A DNA stretch of 64,000 nt from Variovorax sp. ZS18.2.2 (GTDB lineage Bacteria; Pseudomonadota; Gammaproteobacteria; Burkholderiales; Burkholderiaceae_C), in contig NZ_JANLNM010000007.1 in assembly GCF_024701975.1 (NCBI RefSeq), positions 62,001 to 126,000 of the forward strand, in the 5' to 3' direction. The notes beneath the pieces were generated by a model that did no database searches, had not been told where the DNA came from, and was given only the letters and a program-made list of their open reading frames with translations. Position 1 is the first letter of the stretch. Every line of letters begins with the position of its first letter. Positions 1-9,300 of this stretch are shown piece by piece. The position numbers were made by a program, and so were the translations under genes.

Positions 1-68
1 TTCAGGGTTGCGGCTGCGGCGGCAAAGCCGGCCACGTCGAGCCGTTCGGGGGCAAATTCTCTCTTCAT
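1..68 (-). CDS. yceD: YceD family (DUF177) protein, 5' end only
   Basis: Only the first 22 codons are in the window. They read from an ATG at 68 on the minus strand and begin MKREFAPERLDVAGFA, which matches the usual N-terminus of DUF177/YceD proteins of Burkholderiales. YceD is a small conserved protein encoded just upstream of rpmF (ribosomal protein L32) and the plsX-fab genes. The divergent neighbour is yceF (maf), and E. coli has the same yceF-yceD adjacency, which supports the call. The rest of the gene lies outside the window, so length and motifs cannot be checked. Confidence 0.7.
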   Translation of the reverse strand, partial: MKREFAPERLDVAGFAAAAATL

Positions 69-151
69 CCGCGCCAGTCTAGCGCGCCAGCCGCTTCACC
101 GGCATGGTGCGTGCCAGAAGGTTTTTGCGCGGCTCACGCACAATCGTCTCC

Positions 152-733
152 ATGCAACGCCCCGTGATCCTCGCCTCGACCTCGCGCTATCGCCGCGAAT
201 TGATGACCCGCCTGCGCCTGCCCTTCGATGTGCACGCCCCGGAAGTCGATGAAACCGCACTGGACGGCGAAACGCCCCGCGCGCTGGCCGAACGCCTCGC
301 ATTGGAAAAAGCCAACGCAGTCGCCGCCCGCTTCCCCGAAGCGGTGGTCATCGGCTCCGACCAGGTGGCTGACCTCGCCGGCGAGGCGCTCGGCAAGCCC
401 GGCGACCACACCCGCGCCACCGCCCAATTGCGCCGGATGCGCGGCCAGACGCTGATCTTCCAGACGGCAGTCGCCGTCGTCTGCCACGCCACCAGCTTCG
501 TCCAGCGCGACCTGGCGCCCGTGCGCGTCGTGTTCCGCGAACTCAGCGACGCCGCCATCGAGCGTTATCTCCAGGCCGAGCAGCCCTACGACTGCGCCGG
601 CAGCGCCAAGAGCGAAGGCCTCGGCATCGCATTGCTGAATGCCATCGACAGCGACGACCCGACCGCACTGGTCGGCCTCCCGCTGATCCGCACATGCCAG
701 ATGCTGCGCGCCGCGGGGGTCGAACTCCTGTGA
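152..733 (+). CDS. maf: Maf/YceF nucleotide pyrophosphatase
   Basis: A 193-residue Maf-family protein of the YceF subgroup. That subgroup hydrolyses modified nucleoside triphosphates (7-methyl-GTP in E. coli) and is thought to keep them out of RNA. The sequence shows the N-terminal ASTSRYRRE motif (8-16), the VDET segment (32-35), the core VIGSDQVADL with the expected base Asp70, and a CAGSAKSEG segment typical of YceF. The ATG at 152 is preferred to an upstream ATG at 104 because family homology begins at MQRPVILAST. The stop codon overlaps the GTG start of the methyltransferase gene (GTGA at 730-733), so the two are probably translationally coupled. YceF next to YceD is a widely conserved arrangement. 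Confidence 0.93.
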   Translation: MQRPVILASTSRYRRELMTRLRLPFDVHAPEVDETALDGETPRALAERLALEKANAVAARFPEAVVIGSDQVADLAGEALGKPGDHTRATAQLRRMRGQTLIFQTAVAVVCHATSFVQRDLAPVRVVFRELSDAAIERYLQAEQPYDCAGSAKSEGLGIALLNAIDSDDPTALVGLPLIRTCQMLRAAGVELL

Positions 734-1491
734 CCCACGGCAAGCTCTACCTCGTCCCCGCGCCGCTCGATTTCGGCTGCGACGTGCAGGCCCCGCTGCA
801 GGACGCGCTGCCGCTCGGCACCCTGCAGGTGGCCGCCGGCATCACGCACTGGATCTGCGAGAACGCAAAATCCGCCCGCGCCTACCTCAAGCGCATCGAC
901 GCCGTCGCGCCGCTGGCCGCCCCGCTGCAAGCGCAGGACATCCAGGAACTCCCGCGCGAAGTGCACAAGAAAGGTGATCACGCCGGCCAGTTCGACGCCC
1001 GGCCGCTGCTGGCCGCAGCGCTCGAAGGCCACGACATTGGCCTGCTGAGCGAAGCCGGCATGCCGGCGGTGGCCGACCCAGGCTCCTCGGTGGCGCGCGC
1101 CGCGCACGACCTGGGGATCACCGTCGTGCCTCTCACCGGTCCGGTCTCGTTGCTGCTGGCGCTGGCCGCGAGCGGCCTGAACGGCCAGAACTTCGCCTTC
1201 GTCGGCTACCTGCCGCAGGACGCGAGCGAGCGCCAGACCCGCATCCGCGAGCTCGAAGCGATCGCCCTCAAGACCGGTCAGACGCAGCTGTTCATCGAAA
1301 CGCCCTATCGCAATGCCGCCCTGTTGCAGGCGCTGGTTCAAACCATGCACCAGAACACCCGCCTTGCCGTCGCACGCGGCCTGACCCTCGCAACGTCCCA
1401 TGTGCGCAGCGAGACCGTGAAATCCTGGCGCGCCAAGCCCCAGACCGCCACCGACGAACGCCTGCCCGCCGTGTTCGCGATCGGGCGCTGA
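730..1491 (+). CDS. SAM-dependent methyltransferase, RsmI-like (tetrapyrrole methylase fold)
   Basis: A 253-residue protein of the tetrapyrrole-methylase fold to which the 16S rRNA 2'-O-methyltransferase RsmI belongs. The visible family signatures are LLSEAGMPAVADPG (the SAM-site loop near residues 102-115), VPLTGPVSLLLAL, and FVGYLPQ followed by an IETPYRN segment. It is shorter than E. coli RsmI (286 residues) and lacks the usual RsmI start. It may therefore be the shorter paralogue that commonly sits next to maf in betaproteobacteria rather than RsmI itself. The GTG at 730 overlaps the maf stop codon. A longer reading from 694 would overlap maf needlessly. The downstream MFS gene begins 3 bases after its stop, so all three are probably cotranscribed. 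Confidence 0.85.
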   Translation: MTHGKLYLVPAPLDFGCDVQAPLQDALPLGTLQVAAGITHWICENAKSARAYLKRIDAVAPLAAPLQAQDIQELPREVHKKGDHAGQFDARPLLAAALEGHDIGLLSEAGMPAVADPGSSVARAAHDLGITVVPLTGPVSLLLALAASGLNGQNFAFVGYLPQDASERQTRIRELEAIALKTGQTQLFIETPYRNAALLQALVQTMHQNTRLAVARGLTLATSHVRSETVKSWRAKPQTATDERLPAVFAIGR

Positions 1492-1493
1492 CG

Positions 1494-2642
1494 ATGGTGG
1501 TGGTGACCGCCGGCACGCGCTGGGCCTCGCGCGCGCAATTCTTTTCTTCAGGCTTCATCTTCGCGACCTGGGGCGTGCATGTGCCCACGGTCAAAGCGCA
1601 CTACGGCCTCGACGAAGCCCAACTCGGGCTGGCCCTGCTCGCCGCAGGCGCCGGCGCAATGTTCGGCCTGACCAGCGCGGGCCGCTGGATCGGTCGCCAC
1701 GGCCCGCGCCGGATCGCCGCCCTTTTCGGCTGCGTCTATGCGCTATTGCTTGCCGGCCTGATCGCCATGCCGGGCTACTTCGCACTGATGGGCCTGCTGG
1801 CCGCGTTCGGCCTCGTCACCAGCGTGTTCGACGTGGCCATCAACACCGAGGCGGCCCAACTCGAGATGCAAAGCGGCACGCCCCTGATGAGCGGCATGCA
1901 CGGCATGTTCAGCCTGGGCGGCATGGCTGGTGCTGCGAGCGGCAGTGCGGTGCTTGCAGCGGGAATGGGTGCACAGACGCACCTGCTGCTTGTCACCGTG
2001 GCGATGGTGCTGCTGGTTGCCCTGTCCTCGACACGCATGCTGCCCAAGGCGGCCACGGGCAACACAACCGGTGCCGACCACAGCTTTCGCCTGCCCCGCG
2101 GCCCGCTCGCGGTGCTCGGCGTGCTGGCCGCACTGGGCCTGATCGCCGAAGGCGCGATCTACGACTGGAGCGTTCTCTATATGCAGCAGGAGCTCGGCAG
2201 CCCGCAGAAGCAGGCGGCGCTGGCCTATGCGGCGTTCTCCGCGGCCATGGCGGCTGCGCGCTTCGGCGGTGACGCGATGCGCGCCCGCTTCACCCCGGTT
2301 GCCTTGCTGCGCGGAAGCGGTGTGCTCGCGGCCGCCGCGATGACGCTGGTGCTGCTGACCGACCTCCCCTGGCTCGCGCTGATCGGCTTCGCCGGCGTCG
2401 GGATCGGTTTTGCGAACGTGGTGCCGATCCTGTTCGGCGCTTCGGCCCGCGTTCCGGGCGTCGAACCCGCCAGCGGCATCGCGTCGGTGTCGGCCGTGGC
2501 CTACCTGGGATTCATGGCCGGCCCCGCGGTGATCGGCCTGCTGGCGCGGGCCAGTTCGCTGACCGCCGCGCTCTACGTGGTGGTGATCTTCGCCGCAGCG
2601 CTGGCCGCTTCAGCCCGCTTCACGCGCAGCGAAGCGGCCTGA
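1494..2642 (+). CDS. MFS transporter (YbjJ-like)
   Basis: A 382-residue, roughly 12-helix major facilitator superfamily carrier. It resembles the YbjJ/fucose-permease-like branch: an N-terminal RAQFFSSGFIFATWGVHVP helix, the loop GRHGPRR between helices 2 and 3, and an NTEAAQLE segment in helix 4. The substrate cannot be read from the sequence. The ATG at 1494 lies 3 bases after the methyltransferase stop, so the gene probably belongs to the maf transcript. It is convergent with sppA, whose stop is 15 bases away. No clear intrinsic terminator is visible in that gap. Confidence 0.85.
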   Translation: MVVVTAGTRWASRAQFFSSGFIFATWGVHVPTVKAHYGLDEAQLGLALLAAGAGAMFGLTSAGRWIGRHGPRRIAALFGCVYALLLAGLIAMPGYFALMGLLAAFGLVTSVFDVAINTEAAQLEMQSGTPLMSGMHGMFSLGGMAGAASGSAVLAAGMGAQTHLLLVTVAMVLLVALSSTRMLPKAATGNTTGADHSFRLPRGPLAVLGVLAALGLIAEGAIYDWSVLYMQQELGSPQKQAALAYAAFSAAMAAARFGGDAMRARFTPVALLRGSGVLAAAAMTLVLLTDLPWLALIGFAGVGIGFANVVPILFGASARVPGVEPASGIASVSAVAYLGFMAGPAVIGLLARASSLTAALYVVVIFAAALAASARFTRSEAA

Positions 2643-2657
2643 GGGTTTTTATCTGCT

Positions 2658-3689
2658 TCAGCGCAGCGCGGGCGTCGCGACCTGCAGCGAACGCACCGAG
2701 GCTTCGCCCATCGCGGCGCCGAACTTCTTGGCCAGCTTCTCGGCCACGTTGTCGCGGCGGGTGTAGTCGATGACCTCTTCGGCCTTGATCACCTCGCGCG
2801 CGACGAAATCGACGTTGCCGAGCTGGTCGGCCAGCCCGTATTCGACCGCCTGCTCGCCGCTCCAGAAGAGGCCGCTGAACAGGCCGGGAGTGTCGAGCTT
2901 CAGCCGATCGCCGCGGCCGGTCTTCACCACGTTGATGAACTGCGCGTGGATCTGGTTGAGCATCGTCTGGGCGTGTGCACGCTGCGCGTCGCTCATCGGG
3001 CTGAACGGATCGAGGAAGCCCTTGTTCTCGCCGGCCGTGAGCAGGCGCCGCTCCACGCCGACCTTGTCCATCACGCCGGTGAAGCCGAAGCCGTCCATCA
3101 GCACGCCGATGCTGCCGACGATGCTGGCCTTGTCGACGAAGATCTTGTCGGCGCCGGCGGCAATGTAATAAGCCGCCGAAGCGCAGGTCTCCTCGACCAC
3201 CGCGTAGACCGGCTTCTTGTGCTTGGCCTTCAGGCGCTTGATCTCGTCATTGATGATGCCGGCCTGCACGGGGCTGCCGCCCGGCGAGTTGATCAGCAGC
3301 ACCACGCCCTTGGCGCCTTCGTCCTCGAAGGCCGTCTTCATGGCGGCCACGACGAATTCGGCGCTGGCGTCGCCGCCGGCTGCGATCTCGCCCTTGATCT
3401 CGACGACCGCCGTGTGGGCCGTCGTCTTGGCGGTGCTCGGCGTGCTGCGCGAGAGCGCGAACCACGCCAGGAAGATGAAGAAGGCGAGCCACGAAAGACG
3501 CACGAAGGTCTTCCAGCGGCGGGTGGCCTTCTGCTCGCCGAGCGCGGCGAAGGCGAGCTTTTCAAGCGTTGCGCGCTCCCAGCCGGGGCGCTGTGTAGGG
3601 TCTTGAGCCATGTTCTTGGGGGTGGTGAGGGGAGCTACCGGTTCCAACGGATCGAAACCCTCGGGTTCCCTGCGATTCGGGTCGGTCAT
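2658..3689 (-). CDS. sppA: S49 family signal peptide peptidase SppA
   Basis: A 343-residue membrane-anchored serine protease of family S49, which degrades signal peptides left in the membrane after secretion. Residues 1-60 form a cytoplasmic segment, followed by one transmembrane helix (about 62-80). The protease domain has the INSPGGSP motif (134-140) and the nucleophile Ser171 in TCASAAYYIA. Lys223 in ENKGFLDPF is the predicted general base; the Ser-Lys spacing of 52 equals that of Bacillus SppA (Ser147/Lys199, from memory). This is the short, single-domain form, not the 618-residue E. coli form. It is the last gene of the rluC-HAD-Rieske-sppA run and starts 3 bases after the Rieske stop. 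Confidence 0.92.
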   Translation of the reverse strand: MTDPNRREPEGFDPLEPVAPLTTPKNMAQDPTQRPGWERATLEKLAFAALGEQKATRRWKTFVRLSWLAFFIFLAWFALSRSTPSTAKTTAHTAVVEIKGEIAAGGDASAEFVVAAMKTAFEDEGAKGVVLLINSPGGSPVQAGIINDEIKRLKAKHKKPVYAVVEETCASAAYYIAAGADKIFVDKASIVGSIGVLMDGFGFTGVMDKVGVERRLLTAGENKGFLDPFSPMSDAQRAHAQTMLNQIHAQFINVVKTGRGDRLKLDTPGLFSGLFWSGEQAVEYGLADQLGNVDFVAREVIKAEEVIDYTRRDNVAEKLAKKFGAAMGEASVRSLQVATPALR

Positions 3690-3692
3690 GTG

Positions 3693-4061
3693 TCAGAAGG
3701 TGAGAGGTTGGAGGTTCCAGGCAGTATGCCAGTGCACCACGCCGTCGCGTTCGCTCAAGGCGATCTTCACGAGGCCGCCGCGGCAGGGGCCGCCCATGCA
3801 TTCGCCGGTGTCGGGCTGGTAGACCGCGCCGTGCGTGGCGCACAGCAGCCACTGGCCTGTGTCGTCGAAGAAGCGGTCGGGCTGGAAGTCCATTTCCATC
3901 GCCACGTGGCTGCACCGATTGAGGTACGCATGCGGCTGGCCCTCGAAACGCACCGCGAAGGCACGGCAGGTTTCGCCGCCGTGAACCACATCGAAAGGCA
4001 CGGCGCGGCCGCCTTCGACGAGGTCCGCGGCATTGCACAGCGGGATGTGCGCTTCGCTCAT
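3693..4061 (-). CDS. Rieske [2Fe-2S] ferredoxin-like protein
   Basis: A 122-residue single-domain Rieske protein. The two cluster-binding boxes are present: Cys50-Ser-His52 and Cys74-Ala-Thr-His77-Gly. An extra C-x-G-G-P-C stretch follows in the second loop (GECMGGPC). There is no fused oxygenase domain, signal peptide or membrane helix, so a cytosolic electron-transfer or redox role is likely, with the partner unknown. It sits between a HAD phosphatase gene (10 bases upstream) and sppA (3 bases downstream), so it is almost certainly in their operon. The biological link to RluC or SppA is not evident from the sequence. The family call is firm and the role is open. Confidence 0.88.
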   Translation of the reverse strand: MSEAHIPLCNAADLVEGGRAVPFDVVHGGETCRAFAVRFEGQPHAYLNRCSHVAMEMDFQPDRFFDDTGQWLLCATHGAVYQPDTGECMGGPCRGGLVKIALSERDGVVHWHTAWNLQPLTF

Positions 4062-4071
4062 GACGAAATCT

Positions 4072-4746
4072 TCAGGCGTTGTCGAGGAGCCACGTTTCGA
4101 GCGCGGGCACCGTGTGGGCGACGAACAGCGGCTTGAATTCGTCGAAGCTCGCGGGCTCGTGCGCGCCGTAGCTCACGCCCACGCTGGCGCAGCCGGCATT
4201 CATCGCCAACTGCAGGTCGTGCGTGGTGTCGCCGATCATCAACGTGCGCTCGGCAGGCACGTCGAGCTCTTCCATCAGCTCCAGCAGCATGCGCGGATGC
4301 GGCTTGCCGAAGGTCTCGTCGGCGGTGCGCGAGGCGTCGAAGCGGTCGCGCAGTGCCACCGACTTCAGCGCCTCGTTCAACCCGCGGCGCGACTTGCCGG
4401 TGGCCACGGCCAGCTTGTGGCCGCGCGCGCGCAGGGCGTCGAGCATCTGCAGCACGCCGTCGAACAGCACCAGGTCATCTTGATGCTGCAGGTAGTGATA
4501 GCGGTAGCGCGCGCCGAGCTCGGCGTACTTTTCCTTCGGCACATCGGGCGCCGCACGTGCGAGGGCTTCCGCGAGCCCGAGGCCGATCACCCAGGCGGCA
4601 TCGTTCTCGGTGGGCTTGGCGCCGCCGACATCGATGACCGCGGCCTGTATGCATCGCACGATCAGGCGTGTGGAATCGTAAAGCGTGCCGTCCCAGTCGA
4701 AGGCGATCAGGTCGAAGCGGGGAGGTCTTGCGGAGGAATCAGTCAT
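4072..4746 (-). CDS. HAD-family hydrolase (phosphoglycolate phosphatase-like)
   Basis: A 224-residue haloacid-dehalogenase-superfamily phosphatase. Motif I is FDWDGTLYDS, with the nucleophile Asp17 and acid/base Asp19. A helical cap domain follows, then motif II in VATGKSRRG, a Lys in the TFGKPHP segment, and motif IV in MIGDTTHDLQLA. Sequence and length fit the Gph/PGP subfamily, which removes phosphate from small phosphoesters such as 2-phosphoglycolate. The exact substrate is not determinable. Its ATG lies inside the 3' end of rluC (8-base overlap), so translation is probably coupled to rluC, and no good ribosome-binding site precedes it. The rluC-HAD pairing is common in betaproteobacteria. 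Confidence 0.88.
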   Translation of the reverse strand: MTDSSARPPRFDLIAFDWDGTLYDSTRLIVRCIQAAVIDVGGAKPTENDAAWVIGLGLAEALARAAPDVPKEKYAELGARYRYHYLQHQDDLVLFDGVLQMLDALRARGHKLAVATGKSRRGLNEALKSVALRDRFDASRTADETFGKPHPRMLLELMEELDVPAERTLMIGDTTHDLQLAMNAGCASVGVSYGAHEPASFDEFKPLFVAHTVPALETWLLDNA

Positions 4747-5836
4747 GGGCCGTGGGAGTGGGGTGTTGGGCCAGCGCCTGGAGCGCGGAGGGCGGCATCA
4801 GCGCGTGCAGTTCGGGCGGCAGGTCGGCCTGCAGCGCGATGCGCTCGCCGCCCGCCGGGTGGTTGAACTGCAATCGCCATGCGTGGAGAAACATGCGCTT
4901 CAAGCCGAGTTTCTGCAATGCGCGCTGGCGCTCGAAATCGCCGTATTTGTCGTCGCCCGCGATCGCATGGCCGGCCGAGGCCAGGTGCACGCGAATCTGG
5001 TGGGTGCGTCCGGTCTTGATCGTCACCGCCAGCAGTGACAGCGGCGTGGCGTCGCCCGGCAACGTGAGCCGCGCGAGCACGCGAACCAGCGTGATGGCGC
5101 GCATCGCGTCGGGATGGTCCTTGGGGACCACGCGCACGCGGCGTTCGCCGGCACCGGCGCCGGAACCGTCGGGCAGCAAATATTTGGCGAGCGGCGCATC
5201 GAGCACCTTCTTGTTGGCAGGCCAGTCGCCTTCGACCAGCGCCAGGTAGGTCTTGCCGGTTTCGCGCTCGCGGAACTGGTCCTGCAGCGCAACCAGCGCG
5301 CTACGCTTCTTGGCGACCAGCAGGATGCCGGAGGTTTCGCGGTCCAGCCGGTGGACCAGTTCCAGGAATCTGGCGCCCGGCCGCGCCGTGCGCAGCTGCT
5401 CGATCACACCGAAGCTCACACCGCTGCCGCCGTGCACTGCCACGCCGGCGGGCTTGTCGATGGCCAGGACGGCATCGTCTTCGAGCAGCACCGGGAATTC
5501 ACGGGCCGGTGCGGGAGGTGTTGCGCCCTCCTCCGCGCGCGGAGAAATCCGCACCGGCGGGAGCCTGAGCACGTCGCCCACCTCGATCCGGGTCTCTGCC
5601 TGCACACGCCCCTTGTTGATACGAACCTCGCCCGACCGGATGATCCGGTAGACATGCGTCTTCGGCACGCCTTTCAGATGGCGAAAAAGAAAATTGTCGA
5701 GGCGCTGCCCCGCCGACTCCGCGTCGACGGTGATGAATTTGATGGCCCCGTGCGCACCTGCCTCGGTCCCGGCATTTCGATCTGCGGGATTTGGAGCGGT
5801 CTCGGGGCTTTGCTTCGCACCTATAATGTTTTTCAC
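4739..5836 (-). CDS. rluC: 23S rRNA pseudouridine synthase RluC
   Basis: A 365-residue RluA-family pseudouridine synthase. An S4 RNA-binding domain lies at about 42-95, followed by the catalytic domain with the signature HRLDRETSG, in which Asp165 is the nucleophile. RluC modifies positions 955, 2504 and 2580 of 23S rRNA in E. coli. The call rests on the S4 domain plus the divergent rne neighbour, which is the classical rne/rluC arrangement. The start used is a GTG at 5836. It adds a poorly conserved 30-residue N-terminal extension relative to E. coli RluC (319 residues), but no better in-frame start lies before the conserved block. The gene heads a minus-strand operon with the HAD, Rieske and sppA genes. 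Confidence 0.93.
   Translation of the reverse strand: MKNIIGAKQSPETAPNPADRNAGTEAGAHGAIKFITVDAESAGQRLDNFLFRHLKGVPKTHVYRIIRSGEVRINKGRVQAETRIEVGDVLRLPPVRISPRAEEGATPPAPAREFPVLLEDDAVLAIDKPAGVAVHGGSGVSFGVIEQLRTARPGARFLELVHRLDRETSGILLVAKKRSALVALQDQFRERETGKTYLALVEGDWPANKKVLDAPLAKYLLPDGSGAGAGERRVRVVPKDHPDAMRAITLVRVLARLTLPGDATPLSLLAVTIKTGRTHQIRVHLASAGHAIAGDDKYGDFERQRALQKLGLKRMFLHAWRLQFNHPAGGERIALQADLPPELHALMPPSALQALAQHPTPTAHD
5822..5827 (+). promoter_or_regulatory. Candidate -10 box (TATAAT) for rne
   Basis: A perfect TATAAT hexamer on the plus strand, just inside the 5' end of rluC. Transcription from it would begin near 5834 and give rne a leader of about 550 nucleotides. No convincing -35 hexamer lies 16-18 bases upstream, so this is only a candidate. 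Perfect -10 boxes are uncommon in DNA this GC-rich, which is why it is listed. Confidence 0.35.
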
Positions 5837-6384
5837 CAGCGCGGTCGTGTAAGTGCTTGATTAGACAGAAGTTTAGAGCACTGACGACCATGCTGTGAGG
5901 TCGATGCCGCTTTGGCGCCGAGCTGCAAACCCCGCGCAATTGCGCAAAGTGGCAGGCCCGGCACCCAAGTCAAGCCGACACCCACGAAACACCGATACGG
6001 AATACCCAGCCTGCAGCTTCCAAGCTGCCGGCGGATCGAAGCGAGTCCCTTGTTGTGTTGATGCTGCTGATTCAAATATGCCTTCGCTGGCCGACCTGGC
6101 TTCTGCCAGCGGCCTCCGGCATTGGATCTTTTGCAGCGCGCGCCCCCCTTGCGCAACCGGCGATCGAAAAGATCGCCACTCAACACCGAATCTGGCTCGC
6201 GCCCATCCACGCGCCCCCACCCCGGCTGTCTTCTTGAGCTGACGCTCGAGAGGCCTGCTCGCGCCTGGCGCGGCAGTCACAGCATCCGGGGCCAAGCGGC
6301 AATTCCCTGGTTTCGCGGGCGTCGTCCGTGCATCGTTGGCCCGTCATGGGCTGCAGAGAACGATACATATAAGGACAACGCATC
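5837..6384 (+). promoter_or_regulatory. rluC-rne divergent region and long rne leader
   Basis: A 548-base gene-free region between divergent rluC and rne, the only gap over 300 bases in the window. Short open frames here have no family likeness and no ribosome-binding sites. In E. coli, rne has a long 5' leader whose hairpins let RNase E cleave its own message and set its level. The position and length here suggest a comparable leader, but this is inference. A ribosome-binding site AAGGA (6371-6375) sits 9 bases before the rne ATG, and a strong stem-loop lies at 6255-6276. The local composition is visibly more AT-rich than the flanking genes. Confidence 0.55.
6255..6276 (+). other. Stem-loop in the rne leader
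   Basis: CTGC-T-CGCGC, loop CTG, then GCGCG-GCAG forms a nine-pair stem with a single bulged T, about 110 bases before the rne start codon. No U-tract follows, so it is not an intrinsic terminator. It could be one of the leader structures through which RNase E senses its own mRNA; that role is inferred from E. coli. Confidence 0.4.
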
Positions 6385-9300
6385 ATGAAGCGGATGCTGA
6401 TCAATGCCACGCAAGCCGAAGAACGGCGCCTGGCCATCGTCGACGGGCAAAAGCTCCTCGACTACGAAATCGAGATCGAAGGGCGCGAACAGCGCAAGGG
6501 CAACATCTACAAGGCGGTCGTGACCCGCGTCGAGCCCAGCCTCGAAGCCTGTTTCGTCGACTACGGCGAAGACCGCCACGGCTTCCTGCCGTTCAAGGAA
6601 ATCTCCAAGCAGTACTTCGCCGAAGGCGTGTCGGCCAGCCAGGCCCGCATCCAGGACGCGATCCGCGAAGGCCAGGAACTCACCGTCCAGGTCGAAAAAG
6701 AAGAACGCGGCAACAAGGGCGCGGCCCTCACCACCTTCATCTCGCTGGCCGGCCGCTATGTCGTGCTGATGCCCAACAACCCCCGTGGCGGTGGCGTTTC
6801 GCGCCGCATCGAGGGCGATGACCGCGCCGAGCTCAAAGAGGCGATGGACCAGCTCGAGTACCCCAAGGGCATGAGCATCATCGCGCGCACCGCCGGCATC
6901 GGCCGCTCGGCGCCCGAACTCCAGTGGGACCTGAACTACCTGCTCAAGCTGTGGACCGCCATCGACGGCGCGGGCAAGGGCGGCAAGGGCGCCTTCCTGA
7001 TCTACCAGGAATCGTCGCTCGTGATCCGCGCCATCCGTGATTACTTCAATCACGACATCGGCGACATCCTGATCGACACCGACGACATCTACGACCAGGC
7101 GCAGCAGTTCATGGCGCACGTCATGCCCGAGCATGCCGCCCGCGTGAAACGCTACCGCGACGACGCGGCGTTGTTCAGCCGCTTCCAGATCGAGCACCAG
7201 ATCGAATCGGCCTACGCCCGCACCGTGCAGTTGCCCTCGGGCGGCGCCATCGTGATCGACCACACCGAGGCGCTGGTCTCGGTCGACGTCAACTCGGCCC
7301 GCGCCATCAAGGGCGGCGACATCGAAGAGACCGCCACCCGCACCAACCTCGAAGCCGCCGACGAAGTGGCCCGCCAGATGCGCCTGCGCGACCTGGGCGG
7401 CCTGATCGTCATCGACTTCATCGACATGGACGAGTCGAAGAACCGCCGCGAAGTCGAAAGCCGCCTGCGCGACGCGCTGCGCCAAGACCGCGCCCGCGTG
7501 CAGTTCGGCTCGATCAGCAAGTTCGGCCTGATGGAAATGAGCCGCCAGCGCCTGAAACCGGCACTGAGCGAAGGCTCGTCGATCCCCTGCCCCCGTTGCG
7601 GCGGCTCGGGCCACATCCGCGACACCGAATCGAGCGCGCTGCAGATCCTGCGCATCATTCAAGAGGAGTGCCTCAAGGACAACACGGCTGCCGTGCACGT
7701 CCAGGTGCCGGTCGAAGTGGCGTCGTTCCTCTTGAACGAAAAGCGCCCCGAGATCGCCAAGATCGAACTCAAGCAGCGCGTCACCGTGCTGATGGTGCCC
7801 AACAAGACGCTCGAAACCCCGAACTACAAGCTCGAGCGCCTGAAGCACGACGACCCCCGTCTCGATCACATCGAAGCCAGCTACAAGATGGCCGACGAGA
7901 TCGAAGACCCGACGGCCGTCACCCGCCGCTCGCAGGAGCCGACCAACAAGCAGACGCCGGTCATCAAGGGCGTGCTGCCCGACGCACCCGCGCCGGTCGT
8001 TCCGCCCAAGCCCGAAGCGGTGCGCGCGCCTGTCGTAGCACCCGCACCGGTCGCGCCGCCCGTCGTGAGCGCGCCGGTTCCGGCACAGAGCGGCTTCTTC
8101 GGTTGGATCAAGAGCCTGTTCGGCAGCACGCCGGCCGAAGCGAAGGCGCCCGCGCCGTCCGCGATTCCGGTCGAGGCACCGAAGCCCCGTCGCGATGGCC
8201 GTCCGGGCCGCGATGGCGAAGCCCGCGGCGGTGCACGTGACGGCGAACAGCGCCGTGGCGGCCGTGGTGGCGAAGGCCGCGGCGAAGCGCGCGGTGAAGG
8301 CGGCGAACGCCGTGGTGGTCGCGACGGCGAACGCCGCGGCGGCCGCGGTGGCGAGCGCCGCGAAGGTGGCCGTGGCGAAGGACGCAGCGAGAACCGCGAA
8401 GGCCGCAGCAGCGAACTGCGCAACGATGCAGCCGCAGGCCAGCCGCGTGAACAACGCGAGCCGCGCGAGCAACGTGAACCCCGCGAACCGCGTGAGGCAC
8501 GCGCACCGCGCGACGGCGAACAACGCCGTGGCGGCCGTGGCGAGCGCCGCGAAGGCGAAGGCCGCAACGCACCGGCAGAGGCACTGGTCGACGGCAACGT
8601 CAACCTCGAAGCCCAGCAGGCAGCGCCCGGCGCCGACGAAGGCAACGCAGCCGAGCGCGCACCGCGCGCCCGCGGCGAGCGTCGTGAACGCGGCGAACGC
8701 GGTGGTGACCGTGGCGAACGCGGTGAACGCAGCAACGACCGCGGCGGCGAACGCAACGGCGATGCACAGCCGCGCAGCGAAGCCGTCGCCGGTGAAGACG
8801 CCCCGCAAGGCGAACGCCAGCCCCGCAACGGCCGCGACGAGCAACGCGCACCGCGCGGTGACCGTGGCGAACGCGGCGAGCGCAACGACGGCCGCCGCGA
8901 GCGCCGCAACGACGCACCGCCCGCCGCCAACGAAGGCGAAGCGCGCGTGGCCGAAGTGGCATCCGCCGAGGGCGAACAAGGCAGCGAGAACGCCGGCAAC
9001 GACCAGGCACCGCGCCGCGAGGGCGAAGAGCGCCGTGGCCGTTCGCGTGACCGCTACGGCCGCGACCGCCGCGAACGTGGTCCGCGCGACGAGAACGAAG
9101 CCAGCAACGCAGCCGAGACACCGGCAGCCGAAGGCGCCGTCGCAGCTGCCATGGAAGCCACCGGCGAGTCGTACGAAGCGCCGGTCGCGCGCCAGCAGCA
9201 GCAACTGCCGCTGGCTTCAGAACCTGTCGCCGAACGCCAGGTGAGCGAAGTCGCCGCAGCCCCCGAAGTGCGCGAACCCGCACCGCAGCAGCAGCCACGC

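Noticed and set aside
8210..9060. Repetitive DNA considered as a CRISPR or minisatellite array
   Set aside because: The repeats are in frame and encode the Arg/Gly/Glu tail of RNase E. There are no uniform spacers or direct repeats.
6277..9204. A 975-codon open frame antisense to rne
   Set aside because: It mirrors the codon-phase bias of the GC-rich, repetitive rne gene. It is Ala/Phe/Arg-rich without domains and has no ribosome-binding site.
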